In this document: positions 42,044 to 49,670 of the stretch, piece after piece | Layout: every line of letters starts with the position of its first letter | How positions within the stretch are numbered: position 1 is the stretch's first letter | Assembly: GCA_023391335.1 (NCBI GenBank) | Contig: JAEWBG010000062.1 | Span: 1-51,835 of the forward strand | Reading direction: 5' to 3' | Source of the DNA: Pseudomonadota bacterium | GTDB taxonomy: Bacteria; Pseudomonadota; Gammaproteobacteria; Steroidobacterales; Steroidobacteraceae | DNA: 51,835 bases | Position numbers and translations under genes: made by a program | Notes under the pieces: model-generated | Told to the model about the DNA's origin: nothing | Database searches by the model: none | The model's input: only the letters and a program-made list of their open reading frames with translations

Positions 42044-42946
42044 ATGAAGAAAATTCCTGTGGGGCCATTACGTGCGTTCGATGTGGCCGCACGGACTCTC
42101 AATCTCACCGCCGCGGCGGAAGAACTCAACGTCACGCATGCCGCCGTCAGCCGCCAAGTGAAGCAGTTGGAGCAGCGACTGCGCGTGAAGCTCTTCGATC
42201 GTCTACCGCGAGGATTGAAGTTGACGGTCCACGGCGCTTTGCTCGCGGCGGGCACTCGCGAAGCCTTCGATCGCTTGGCCAGCGCCATCGAGGACGTATC
42301 GGTTCCGGCGGTGAGAAGACGCTTGAACATTTCGACCTTCGCATCCTTGTCGACGCGCTGGCTGATGCCGCGCTTGGAATCGTTCGCAAAACGATTCCCC
42401 GAGATCGACTTGCATATCGAAACGTCCACCCGACTCGCGGACTTCGCACGCGACGATGTCGACATCGCGATCCGCTTCGGCAGCGGCAACTATCCCGGCT
42501 TGCATGTGGTGCCGCTGTTTCAGCCTCGCGACGTTGTGGTGTGCTCACCCGCGCTGCTCAAGCGCGCGCCAGTTCGTACCTTTGCCGATCTTAAACGGCA
42601 CACGTTGCTGCACGATGATTCTTTCCATGGCTGGGTGCGCTGGCTCGATGCCGTCGGAGTGAAGGGGATCAATGGTCGCAAAGGCGTGATTTGCGGCGAC
42701 CGCAATTCGATGTTGCAGGCCGCGATCGAAGGCCAAGGAATCGCCCTTGCATCGGAAGTCTTTGCCGCGAGCGAGCTCGCAGCCGGACGGCTTGTGAAAC
42801 TGTTTCCGGAAGCGGTACCAGGCGATTTCGCGATCTATGCCGTGTGCTCTCCGCGACGCCTCAACGATGCCCTAATCAGTGGCACCTTGGAGTGGCTGCA
42901 AGAAGAAGCGCGCGCCTCCGCCGACGCGCACGTACCTGCGGCGTGA
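42044..42946 (+). CDS. LysR-family regulator, GcvA-like
   Basis: A 300-residue LysR regulator. The N-terminal helix-turn-helix is in PLRAFDVAARTLNLTAAAEE and LNVTHAAVSRQVKQLEQRL (residues 6-45). A linker helix and two-lobed effector domain follow (about 90-290). The sequence LPRGLKLTVHG and the effector segment FPEIDLHIETSTRLADF are typical of the GcvA-like branch. The effector is unknown. A perfect palindrome overlaps the region just before the ATG. The 3' end faces the pirin gene with a 5-bp gap. Confidence 0.9.
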   Translation: MKKIPVGPLRAFDVAARTLNLTAAAEELNVTHAAVSRQVKQLEQRLRVKLFDRLPRGLKLTVHGALLAAGTREAFDRLASAIEDVSVPAVRRRLNISTFASLSTRWLMPRLESFAKRFPEIDLHIETSTRLADFARDDVDIAIRFGSGNYPGLHVVPLFQPRDVVVCSPALLKRAPVRTFADLKRHTLLHDDSFHGWVRWLDAVGVKGINGRKGVICGDRNSMLQAAIEGQGIALASEVFAASELAAGRLVKLFPEAVPGDFAIYAVCSPRRLNDALISGTLEWLQEEARASADAHVPAA

Positions 42947-42951
42947 CTTCG

Positions 42952-43869
42952 TTACTGCCGAGCAGGAATGACGCCGAAGCGGCCGCTCTGATAATCGACG
43001 AACGCCTGCTCAATTTGCTCGCGCGTGTTCATCACAAAGGGGCCATAACGCGCCACGGGCTCGTTGAGCGGCTGGCCTGAGAGCAGCAACGCCTGAGCTG
43101 TTTCGCCGGCATCTGCAGCCACCGTCAGTCGGATCGCATCGCCGCTCGTCAGCAGCGCTGCTTGACCTTCGCGCACTCGAATCGCGTCAGCGCCTAAGCG
43201 CAACTCGCCACGGAAGACATAGATCATCGCGCTCTGTTCGACTGGGACGTTCTGCTCGATCGAGCCGCCCGGCGCGATGCTGAAGTGCAGCATTTGCACC
43301 GGCACGCGCGTGTCGATGCGCGCAGATACCCCGAGCGAATCGCCCGCGATGACTCGCACCTGCACCTTCTCATCCGGTGAAGTGGCGACGGGAATTTGAT
43401 CCTTGCGCAGGGTCTGATAACGAGGCTGCATCATCTTTTCGGCAGCAGGCAGATTGACCCAGATCTGAAACCCTTCTTGCACGCCGCCTGCCGCATGAAA
43501 CTTCGGCGTCGGCATCTCGGAATGGATGACACCGGCGCCGGCCGTCATCCACTGCACATCGCCTGGCCCAAGGATGTCCGCATTGCCGAATGAATCGCGA
43601 TGTTCGTTTTCGCCGGCCAGGACGTACGTGACCGTTTCGAATCCGCGATGGGGATGATCGGGCGCACCCAATGCTTGACGCGGTGCCCACTGCACCGGCC
43701 CTAAGTGATCCACGAGCAGAAACGGATCGAAGTGACTGAAGCCCGCAATGGGAAAAGGCCTGCGTACTGGGAAACCACCGCCTTCGATGGTGCTCAATGC
43801 ATCGATCAGTTTCGCGACTTGTCTCTGCTTGGGCGTTCGAGTGGTTTGGGGAGAGGTTTGAGTATTCAT
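42952..43869 (-). CDS. Pirin-family protein
   Basis: A 305-residue bicupin of the pirin family. All four metal ligands of the N-terminal cupin are present: H72 and H74 (PDHPHRGFETV), H116 and E118 (GVIHSEMP). The C-terminal pirin_C domain is complete. Bacterial pirins have been tied to quercetin 2,3-dioxygenase activity or to modulation of pyruvate dehydrogenase; neither can be told from sequence. The start at 43869 (MNTQTSP) is chosen because upstream residues are unconserved. It is convergent with LysR, so co-regulation is not implied. Confidence 0.88.
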   Translation of the reverse strand: MNTQTSPQTTRTPKQRQVAKLIDALSTIEGGGFPVRRPFPIAGFSHFDPFLLVDHLGPVQWAPRQALGAPDHPHRGFETVTYVLAGENEHRDSFGNADILGPGDVQWMTAGAGVIHSEMPTPKFHAAGGVQEGFQIWVNLPAAEKMMQPRYQTLRKDQIPVATSPDEKVQVRVIAGDSLGVSARIDTRVPVQMLHFSIAPGGSIEQNVPVEQSAMIYVFRGELRLGADAIRVREGQAALLTSGDAIRLTVAADAGETAQALLLSGQPLNEPVARYGPFVMNTREQIEQAFVDYQSGRFGVIPARQ

Positions 43870-44010
43870 ACGCGTAGTGTGCCAGCGACAGGGGTGCGGA
43901 TCTGCAGGCGCGAAGGCATGACACTCATTCTTTGCGTGTGAGTAGTTCATGCACTGCTGCAATTCCCGGCTAGAAGGCGCTACCCTGCGGCCCTTCCAAC
44001 GGAGGTACGC

Positions 44011-44430
44011 ATGACGGTGTCGCTACTGGTCAACATCGACGTCGACAACTTGGACAAAGCCGTGCAGTTCTACTGCGAAGGCCTCGGACTCAGTGTCGGA
44101 CGACGCTTTGGAACCGACGCCGTCGAACTGGTGGGCGCAACCTCGCCGATCTATCTCCTCTTAAAGCAAAACGGCACGGTGGCCTCATCGAGCAGCCGCC
44201 ATCTGCGGTCCTACGCGCGACACTGGACGCCGGTTCATTTGGATTTCGTCGTCGATAGCATCGAAGGCGCCGTCGACCGCGCACGAAATGCCGGGGCGCG
44301 CCTAGAGAGTCAAATCCGCTCCAATAGCTGGGGCAAGATCGCAATGCTAGCCGATCCATTCGGCCACGGCATTTGCCTGATCGAGTTCGTGGGCCGCGGC
44401 TACGACGAGATCGCGACTCAAAAGCCATGA
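44011..44430 (+). CDS. VOC-family (glyoxalase/bleomycin-resistance fold) protein
   Basis: A 139-residue single VOC module pair, enough for one monomer of a dimeric enzyme. The first half has NLDKAVQFYCEGLGLSVGRRF and the second VHLDFVVDSIEGAVDRARNAG and DPFGHGICLIEF. The second-half His (VHLDF) and Glu (LIEF) metal ligands are visible, but the first-half position that is usually His is Asn (VNIDV), so metal binding may be altered. The function is unassigned. GGAGG sits 5 bp before the ATG. The next gene overlaps by ATGA. Confidence 0.85.
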   Translation: MTVSLLVNIDVDNLDKAVQFYCEGLGLSVGRRFGTDAVELVGATSPIYLLLKQNGTVASSSSRHLRSYARHWTPVHLDFVVDSIEGAVDRARNAGARLESQIRSNSWGKIAMLADPFGHGICLIEFVGRGYDEIATQKP

Positions 44431-44807
44431 GCGACGAGTTGGTCTGTTGGAAATGCGGCGCTTCGCTCAAGTATCTGAGCCTGCCGCTCAGTCGGTTGGA
44501 CGAATGCAAGCAGTGCCATGCTGAGTTGCACGTGTGCAAATTGTGCGAGTGGTACAGCACATCGGTCGCGAAGCATTGCCGCGAGACCATCGCCGAAGAA
44601 GTCAAAGACAAGGAACGCGCGAACTTCTGCGACTACTTCAAGCCGCGCCCCGGTGCTTTTTCGAACGCAGGAAGCACCGCAGCCGATCGCGCTCGTGCAG
44701 AACTTAGCGCCTTGTTCGGATCTTCAAAGAACGAAACAAACGCACCGGAGTCCAGTGCCGCCGACCGTGCACGCGCGGAGCTCGAAAATCTGTTCAAGAA
44801 GAAGTGA
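44427..44807 (+). CDS. Small zinc-ribbon protein with duplicated C-terminal motif
   Basis: A 126-residue protein. The N-terminal half is Cys-rich: CWKCGA, CKQCHAEL, CKLCEWY, then two more Cys (KHCRET and NFCDYF). CWKC with CKQC could form a rubredoxin-like zinc site, with a second site from the rest. The C-terminal half contains a repeated motif, AADRARAELSALF and AADRARAELENLF, separated by about 25 residues. The duplicated helix may bind a partner. No family assigned. The start is fixed by the ATGA overlap with the VOC gene. Confidence 0.7.
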   Translation: MSDELVCWKCGASLKYLSLPLSRLDECKQCHAELHVCKLCEWYSTSVAKHCRETIAEEVKDKERANFCDYFKPRPGAFSNAGSTAADRARAELSALFGSSKNETNAPESSAADRARAELENLFKKK

Positions 44808-44880
44808 AGCGACTTCCCGCGGACGAAGTCAGCTTGCAGTTCGCATGAAGACTCCGCGGGAACAGACCTCATCCTCTGGC

Positions 44881-44976
44881 CATCCTGTCAATCCTGTTCA
44901 TCCTGTCCAAAAACTCTTCCTGCTGATCGATACAGACGAAAAGAATTTAGACAGGATTAACAAGATGAACAGGATG
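44881..44976. repeat. Inverted 9-bp-unit array (element C)
   Basis: The left arm has three exact 9-bp units (CATCCTGTC, AATCCTGTT, CATCCTGTC; 44881-44907). The right arm has three complementary units (GACAGGATT, AACAAGATG, AACAGGATG; 44950-44976). 42 bp lie between. I recall this unit (roughly AATCCTGTT) between genes of many unrelated bacteria, but cannot cite a source. Confidence 0.88.
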
Positions 44977-44977
44977 T

Positions 44978-45337
44978 CGCTTCCCTGCCAATGGCACGCT
45001 TGCCGTTAGGCTTGCCTCTTTTTGTTATCTGTCCCGACGCCAGTCTTTCCCGATGCGACAGCATCCTTCTCGACGAAAAGTCCTTCCCGACGCGAAGCGT
45101 CCAACGACTCTCCGTTTCCGATCTGGCCTGCGCGCAGCGCTTCCCTGCCAACGGCTCGCTTGCCGTTAGGCTTGCCTCTTTTTCGTTATCTGTCCCGACG
45201 CCAGTCTTTCCCGATGCGACAGCATCCTTCTCGACGAAAAGTCCTTCCCGACGCGAAGCGTCCAACGACTCTCCGTTTCCGATCTGGCCTGCGCGTAGCG
45301 CTTCCCTACCAACGGCTCGCTTGCCGTTAGGCTCGCC
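44978..45337. repeat. 160-bp tandem duplication (two full copies plus a partial third)
   Basis: Copies begin at 44978, 45138 and 45299, with periods of 160 and 161 bp (one inserted C in copy 2). Copies 1 and 2 are nearly identical; the third ends after about 38 bp. Each full copy holds the short hairpin GACGC-GAA-GCGTC (45089-45101, 45250-45262) and an AACGGC ... GCCGTT stem; the AACGGC stem is worn in copy 1. A longer GCTGAC-GAA-GTCAGC hairpin follows the third copy (45339-45353). No gene is present in 44808-45373. The unit starts one base after element C. Confidence 0.9.
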
Positions 45338-45373
45338 TGCTGACGAAGTCAGCTTGCCTCTTTATCTTCATCT

Positions 45374-45793
45374 TCATCCCTTCTTCAATTCCTCATCGAT
45401 CTGCTTACGCTCGATCTCCCGCCCTTCGACGAAGTAATACACCAGATAAGCCAGGCCCACTGCCGCGGGAATCAATCCGAGGTAACGCCCCTCATCCGCT
45501 GCAACACGCAGCACGAAGAGCAGCGCGATGCCGATAAAGAACCAAACCAAGCCAGGCAGGAGCGATGTGCGCGGCCGGCGAGGTTTAGATTGCGATTCCA
45601 ATAGCTCGGGCGACCAAGGCGGCAATTCCATACCGTGTTCGATCGCGGCCATTCGCTCGGCGTGATACCGCTCGATCAACTGGCGCCGCGTCTTGTGACG
45701 CAGCACCAGCGTCACGATCGAGACGGCAAGCGGGAAGCCCACGCCGAAAACGATCCCGACTATGGGAATGGCTGAAACTAATACGTCGCTCAT
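45374..45793 (-). CDS. DUF6249 membrane protein
   Basis: A 139-residue inner-membrane protein: helix 1 at about 8-30 (IPIVGIVFGVGFPLAVSIVTLVL), a cytoplasmic segment with RRQLIERYHAERMAAIEHG, and helices 2-3 near 78-120. The E-R-M-A-A-I-E-H-G-M-E-L-P stretch is the mark of DUF6249, a family often encoded beside ECF sigma/anti-sigma pairs. The start 45793 follows the divergent promoter. It carries the same promoter motif as the sigma gene, so it is probably a target of that sigma factor. No biochemical role is known. Confidence 0.72.
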   Translation of the reverse strand: MSDVLVSAIPIVGIVFGVGFPLAVSIVTLVLRHKTRRQLIERYHAERMAAIEHGMELPPWSPELLESQSKPRRPRTSLLPGLVWFFIGIALLFVLRVAADEGRYLGLIPAAVGLAYLVYYFVEGREIERKQIDEELKKG

Positions 45794-45837
45794 GTGTGTT
45801 ACCGCCGCGGACCTCAGGGTCGCCGTTCGTGGCGATT

Positions 45838-45864
45838 GATACTCCAGCGAGTGCAAAAAGGTTG
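45838..45864 (-). promoter_or_regulatory. ECF-type promoter of the DUF6249 gene
   Basis: On the minus strand CAACC (45860-45864), 17 bp, GTATC (45838-45842). The extended -35 GCAACCTTTT is identical to that before the sigma gene. It gives a leader of about 37 nt before ATG 45793. Confidence 0.7.
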
Positions 45865-45936
45865 CACTTCGGTAAGTCGCTGCGAATCACCGGCCAATCG
45901 AGGACACCGTAAGGCGCCGCCTGAATAGGCTAAGCG

Positions 45937-45963
45937 CAACCTTTTACGCAACCGGGAAGTCTC
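45937..45963 (+). promoter_or_regulatory. ECF-type promoter of the sigma gene
   Basis: CAACC (45937-45941), 17 bp, GTCTC (45959-45963). Same -35 block and same spacing as the divergent promoter. The predicted start point, 6-8 bp after the -10, coincides with or just precedes ATG 45971, so the mRNA would be leaderless or nearly so. Confidence 0.7.
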
Positions 45964-45970
45964 AACGCCA

Positions 45971-46534
45971 ATGACGCTCGCGGGTCCCTCAGACTCAGAC
46001 GCTGACATCCATCAGTGCCTGCGGGAGAGCCGCTATCGGGACGCGCTGGCCATGTTGTTGCCGCGCTACCGAGACAAGGTTTTTCGCTTGTGCGTCAGCA
46101 TGTTGCGAGATCGCGCGCAGGCTGAAGATGTGGCCCAGGACGTGTTCTTGCGGGTGTGGCGAGCGCTGCCCGGTTATGCCGGCCAAGCGTCTCTGTCCAC
46201 TTGGATCTATGCCATCACCCGCAACGCGTGTCTGTCGGAGTTACGTAAGAAGCGGGCGCACGTCTCGATCGACGCGGATGACGATGAGTACAACGCGGAG
46301 GTTGCGGCGCTCTCGGTTTCGGATGCGGACGATTCCGCAACCACGAGCGTGGCGCAGCTGCTAGACCAACTGCCGGAGCGCTATCGACAGGCTGTGACGC
46401 TGTTCTATATGGAAGACAAGTCCTACGAACAAACCGCCGCGAGTCTTGGATTGCCTTTGGGTACGGTGAAAGCGTTGCTGCATCGAGCGCGCAAGAAATT
46501 GATCGAGCTGACCCGCGAGAGCGAAGCTGCCTAG
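45971..46534 (+). CDS. ECF-subfamily RNA polymerase sigma factor
   Basis: A 187-residue group 4 sigma factor. Region 2 covers about residues 32-96 (VFRLCVSMLRDRAQAEDVAQ, then FLRVWRALP and TWIYAITRNACLSELR). Region 4 covers about 132-182 (LPERYRQAVTLFYMEDKSYE and GLPLGTVKALLHRARKKL). It directs polymerase to the CAACC-N17-GT(C/A)TC motif, of which two copies flank its own gene. The anti-sigma gene follows after 2 bp. No ribosome site is visible at the usual distance before ATG 45971, and the promoter sits almost on the start codon. Confidence 0.92.
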   Translation: MTLAGPSDSDADIHQCLRESRYRDALAMLLPRYRDKVFRLCVSMLRDRAQAEDVAQDVFLRVWRALPGYAGQASLSTWIYAITRNACLSELRKKRAHVSIDADDDEYNAEVAALSVSDADDSATTSVAQLLDQLPERYRQAVTLFYMEDKSYEQTAASLGLPLGTVKALLHRARKKLIELTRESEAA

Positions 46535-46536
46535 AC

Positions 46537-47094
46537 ATGAAGCCGCCGATTGCATTGCCGACACAGCACGAAGCTGAGTGGGGCCAGCGCTTAGAGGAAT
46601 GGCGCGACGGGCTCGCGAGCGCGGCAGAAGCGACGGCAATCGAATCTCACCTCGCAGGCTGCGCCGAGTGCCGCGAGCATCTCGATGCGCTCAACGCCAT
46701 CGATGCAGCGCTCAGTTCAACGCTCAGCGTACCTTTGCTATCCCCGGAGTTCGACGCTGCACTGTGGTCGCGTGTCGACTCCAACGATGCGATTCAACGC
46801 ACTCTCGCGAAGCAACGAGCTCAAGAGCAGGTGGAGCAGCAACTCGCGGCGCTGGATTCAATGTGGCGACGTGCGCTCGTGCTCTTGATCCCCGGCGTGT
46901 TGGCCGGGATCGCCTTGGCATTTTGGTTCGTATCCCTCATTGAACAGTCCAGCCTGCTCGCTCCTCTTGTTGCTGCCGTTCGGGAGCAGCTCGGCGCTGA
47001 AAACGCGCGACTCGCGCAAGCTATCGGCACCGCTCTGCTGGGCGGCGCGGCCGGATTCGCGATGTCCAAGTGGTTTGCACCCCGCTCGGAATAG
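46537..47094 (+). CDS. Membrane anti-sigma factor (ZAS type)
   Basis: A 185-residue anti-sigma factor. The N-terminal zinc-binding anti-sigma motif is H-x3-C-x2-C in SHLAGCAECREHL, which normally holds the cognate sigma factor and releases it on redox or other stress. Two hydrophobic segments follow, about 111-132 (VLLIPGVLAGIALAFWFVSL) and about 164-178. Its place directly behind the sigma gene makes the pairing secure. The C-terminal segment is short, so sensing may depend on a partner such as the divergent DUF6249 protein (inference). Confidence 0.88.
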   Translation: MKPPIALPTQHEAEWGQRLEEWRDGLASAAEATAIESHLAGCAECREHLDALNAIDAALSSTLSVPLLSPEFDAALWSRVDSNDAIQRTLAKQRAQEQVEQQLAALDSMWRRALVLLIPGVLAGIALAFWFVSLIEQSSLLAPLVAAVREQLGAENARLAQAIGTALLGGAAGFAMSKWFAPRSE

Positions 47095-47203
47095 TCAGCC
47101 TTGAATCCTCCCACCGCGAATCGGGCGCTCTTTACACCCTGCTAGAATGCGCCCCCGCTTTGGGCATACGCGGCCCAGGCGTCACTGAAGTACGAACAAC
47201 AAG

Positions 47204-49102
47204 ATGACTGCGCATGGCTCTCCCGCCGGTGCGAACTCTGCGCACGCAGGCGCGGATCGCAAACTGATTATTGGCGCCTTGGGCGTGGTGTTCGGCGACA
47301 TCGGCACCAGTCCTCTCTATGCCTTCCGCGAATGCCTCGATCCTCACCATGGCATCGCACCGTCAGCCGACAACATTCTGGGCTTGCTGTCGCTGATCGT
47401 CTGGTCGATGACGTTGGTGATCTCGGTGAAATATGTCGCGATCATCATGCGCGCCGACAATCGCGGCGAAGGCGGCGTACTCGCACTCAGCACCTTGCTC
47501 TTGGGCGTCACGCGCAATTGGAAACTGTGGGGACCAATCGGCGGACTGGGCCTGTTCGGCGCCGCACTGTTCTTCGGCGACGGATTCATCACACCGCCGG
47601 TTTCGATCTTGGGCGCAATCGAAGGTGTCGCGGTCGCAGCACCCGGACTCAATCACTTCATCGTTCCGCTCACGATCATCATTTTGATTTCGCTCTTCAT
47701 CGCCCAGCGACGCGGTACAGGAGCGATCGGCAAAGCGTTCGGGCCGGTCATGCTGGTGTGGTTCACGACGCTCGCATTGCTAGGGCTGCGTTGGATCATC
47801 GTGAATCCGCAAGTGCTGTTCGCCCTGAATCCTTGGTATGCGATCAAGTTCATCGGCAGCAACGGCCCTGCGGGATTCGTCGTGCTGTCATCCGTATTCC
47901 TAGCAGTGACGGGCGGCGAAGCGTTGTACGCCGACATGGGTCACTTCGGTCGGCGTCCCATTCGCATGGGATGGTTCACGATCACCTTTCCAGCGCTGGT
48001 GTTGAATTACTTCGGTCAGGGCGCAGTGATGCTGCACACGCCGGCCGCGATTCAAAGTCCGTTCTACTATCTCGCGCCTTCGTGGGCACTGCCGCCGCTG
48101 ATTTTGTTGGCAACGATGGCGGCGATCATCGCATCGCAGGCCGTCATTTCTGGCGTATTTACGGTGACGCGTCAGGCCCTGAACTTGGGCTACTTGCCGC
48201 GCCTTCGAGTGCTGCATTCTTCGCGCGAAGAAATTGCGCAAGTGTACGTACCCACGGTGAACTGGCTGCTCTGCATCGGGACGTTGCTGTTGGTCGTGAC
48301 GTATGGATCGTCGACCGCTCTCGCCGGCGCATACGGCATCGCAATTTCCAGCACGATGCTCATCGATGCGGTGCTCGTCATTCTGTTGTTGCGTTTCTCG
48401 CGCGCGAAGAATTGGCGATTCACGACCGCAATCCTCGCCGTCATCGCGATCCTCGACATCTTGTTCGTCGCATCGAACTCGCTCAAATTCGCAGCCGGCG
48501 GTTGGCTGCCGATCACGGTCGCTGCGGTGGTGTATCTGTTGATGACGACCTGGCACGAGGGCCGCCGTACGCTCAACTGGGTGATCGCCAAGGAGCAGAT
48601 GCCAGTGCGCGATTTCTTGGCCCTGATCGACAAGGATCCGCCGCTGCGCGTGCCCGGTACGGCTGTGTATCTCGCCGCTGAAGCCGGCGGCATGCCGCGT
48701 GCGCTGCTGAATAATTTGAAGTTCAATCGTGTGCTGCACGAACGCAATATTCTGCTCACGTTCGTCAGGCCAGAGATCCCGTTCGTGCCCCCGGAAGAGC
48801 GCGTCGAGATCCAAAACTTCGGGCCGGGACTATGCCGAATCATCGCGCGCTACGGGTTCATGGAGTCGCCCAACGTCGTTGCGGCGCTGCGTGTCGCCGA
48901 AGAAAAAGGCGTGCCGTACGAGCCCGAACAGACGGTGTACGTCGTCGGTCGAGAAAATCCGGTCTTTGCGATCGGTTCGGGAATGCCGCTATGGCGTAAG
49001 CGGCTGTTCGCGTTGATGGGCCGTAACAGTCAGCTCGCCGCCATTCACTTCGGCGTGCCGAGCCATCGCTTGTTGGAAGTCAGTAGCCAGGTCAAGTTGT
49101 AG
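47204..49102 (+). CDS. kup: Kup potassium transporter
   Basis: A 632-residue K+:H+ symporter of the KUP/HAK family. It begins with GALGVVFGDIGTSPLYAFRE, the family's first-helix signature, and has twelve hydrophobic helices to about residue 450, then a cytoplasmic C-terminal domain of about 170 residues (LTFVRPEIPFVPPEERVEI and more). It imports potassium at low pH or low osmolarity. Full length and no odd features. The upstream spacer contains TAGAAT (about 47143), a plausible -10. It ends 6 bp before the convergent small gene. Confidence 0.95.
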   Translation: MTAHGSPAGANSAHAGADRKLIIGALGVVFGDIGTSPLYAFRECLDPHHGIAPSADNILGLLSLIVWSMTLVISVKYVAIIMRADNRGEGGVLALSTLLLGVTRNWKLWGPIGGLGLFGAALFFGDGFITPPVSILGAIEGVAVAAPGLNHFIVPLTIIILISLFIAQRRGTGAIGKAFGPVMLVWFTTLALLGLRWIIVNPQVLFALNPWYAIKFIGSNGPAGFVVLSSVFLAVTGGEALYADMGHFGRRPIRMGWFTITFPALVLNYFGQGAVMLHTPAAIQSPFYYLAPSWALPPLILLATMAAIIASQAVISGVFTVTRQALNLGYLPRLRVLHSSREEIAQVYVPTVNWLLCIGTLLLVVTYGSSTALAGAYGIAISSTMLIDAVLVILLLRFSRAKNWRFTTAILAVIAILDILFVASNSLKFAAGGWLPITVAAVVYLLMTTWHEGRRTLNWVIAKEQMPVRDFLALIDKDPPLRVPGTAVYLAAEAGGMPRALLNNLKFNRVLHERNILLTFVRPEIPFVPPEERVEIQNFGPGLCRIIARYGFMESPNVVAALRVAEEKGVPYEPEQTVYVVGRENPVFAIGSGMPLWRKRLFALMGRNSQLAAIHFGVPSHRLLEVSSQVKL

Positions 49103-49108
49103 CAATCT

Positions 49109-49294
49109 TCACCGCTGCACGATCTGCTGCGACTCGACGCGCAAGCGTTCGAGACTGCGCTCGATGTCCTGAACACAGTCGACTTCATCTGCGAGCAGCG
49201 ACTTCAATCGACTATCCAGATCGCGCGCACTCAACACTAACCACAGCGCGACGAATAGCACCAGCAGCGCGATCACGCCGAATAGAATCGTCAC
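49109..49294 (-). CDS. Small single-pass membrane protein
   Basis: A 61-residue frame starting at GTG 49294, with GGGGAC just upstream. Residues 2-22 form a transmembrane helix (TILFGVIALLVLFVALWLVL) and the rest an acidic, Leu-rich amphipathic helix (DLDSRLKSLLADEVDCVQDI) likely to form a coiled coil. No family assigned. The shape (short helix then coiled coil) resembles small regulators of membrane complexes. It is convergent with kup, and kup has no visible terminator between. Confidence 0.5.
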   Translation of the reverse strand: MTILFGVIALLVLFVALWLVLSARDLDSRLKSLLADEVDCVQDIERSLERLRVESQQIVQR

Positions 49295-49544
49295 AGGTCC
49301 CCAGTTTTGTTATTGCCGCCGCCGAATCGTTAGAGAGTAACGACGAGGTCCTCCATTCGCTGTGGAGCTTGTCATCTCTGCGACTTGTTTCACATCGGAC
49401 TAAGGTGCGATGTCGAGCAAGGCTCGTGCTCGTTGGCCTCCATGTCTGCGCGGACGCAGTGCACATTGAGCTTGCCGCGCACCACGATGAATTCGATGGG
49501 CGCGAATCTTGCGGTTTGTCTGCGAGCCAAAAGAAGAAAGACGT
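49295..49544. other. Gene-free interval before element D
   Basis: 250 bp without a credible gene. It should hold the promoter of the small minus-strand gene. No strong signal seen. Confidence 0.4.
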
Positions 49545-49652
49545 AACACAAGGAGCACAAAGACAAACAGAGAGCACAACCAAAACTGGCCTGATTCTCT
49601 CTACGTACTCTATGTGATCTTTGTGGCTCTCTGTGCTCTTTGTGTTGCTCTT
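49545..49652. repeat. Inverted 9-bp-unit array (element D)
   Basis: The left arm has AACACAAGG, AGCACAAAG, ACAAACAGAG, AGCACAACC (49545-49581). The right arm (49597-49652), read on the other strand, has AACACAAAG, AGCACAGAG, AGCCACAAAG, ATCACATAG, AGTACGTAG. Steps are 9 bp with an occasional 10. The arms are 15 bp apart. It lies in the spacer downstream of glk. Confidence 0.85.
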
Positions 49653-49670
49653 AATCCGTGCCGGCGCGCC

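Noticed and set aside
47332..48681. A 449-codon frame overlapping kup
   Set aside because: It is an alternative frame of the same strand, very rich in Arg and His, while kup is complete and conserved.
20664..49652. Reading the short tandem arrays as CRISPR
   Set aside because: Units are 7-10 bp, directly adjacent and inverted in the second arm, with no spacers and no cas genes.
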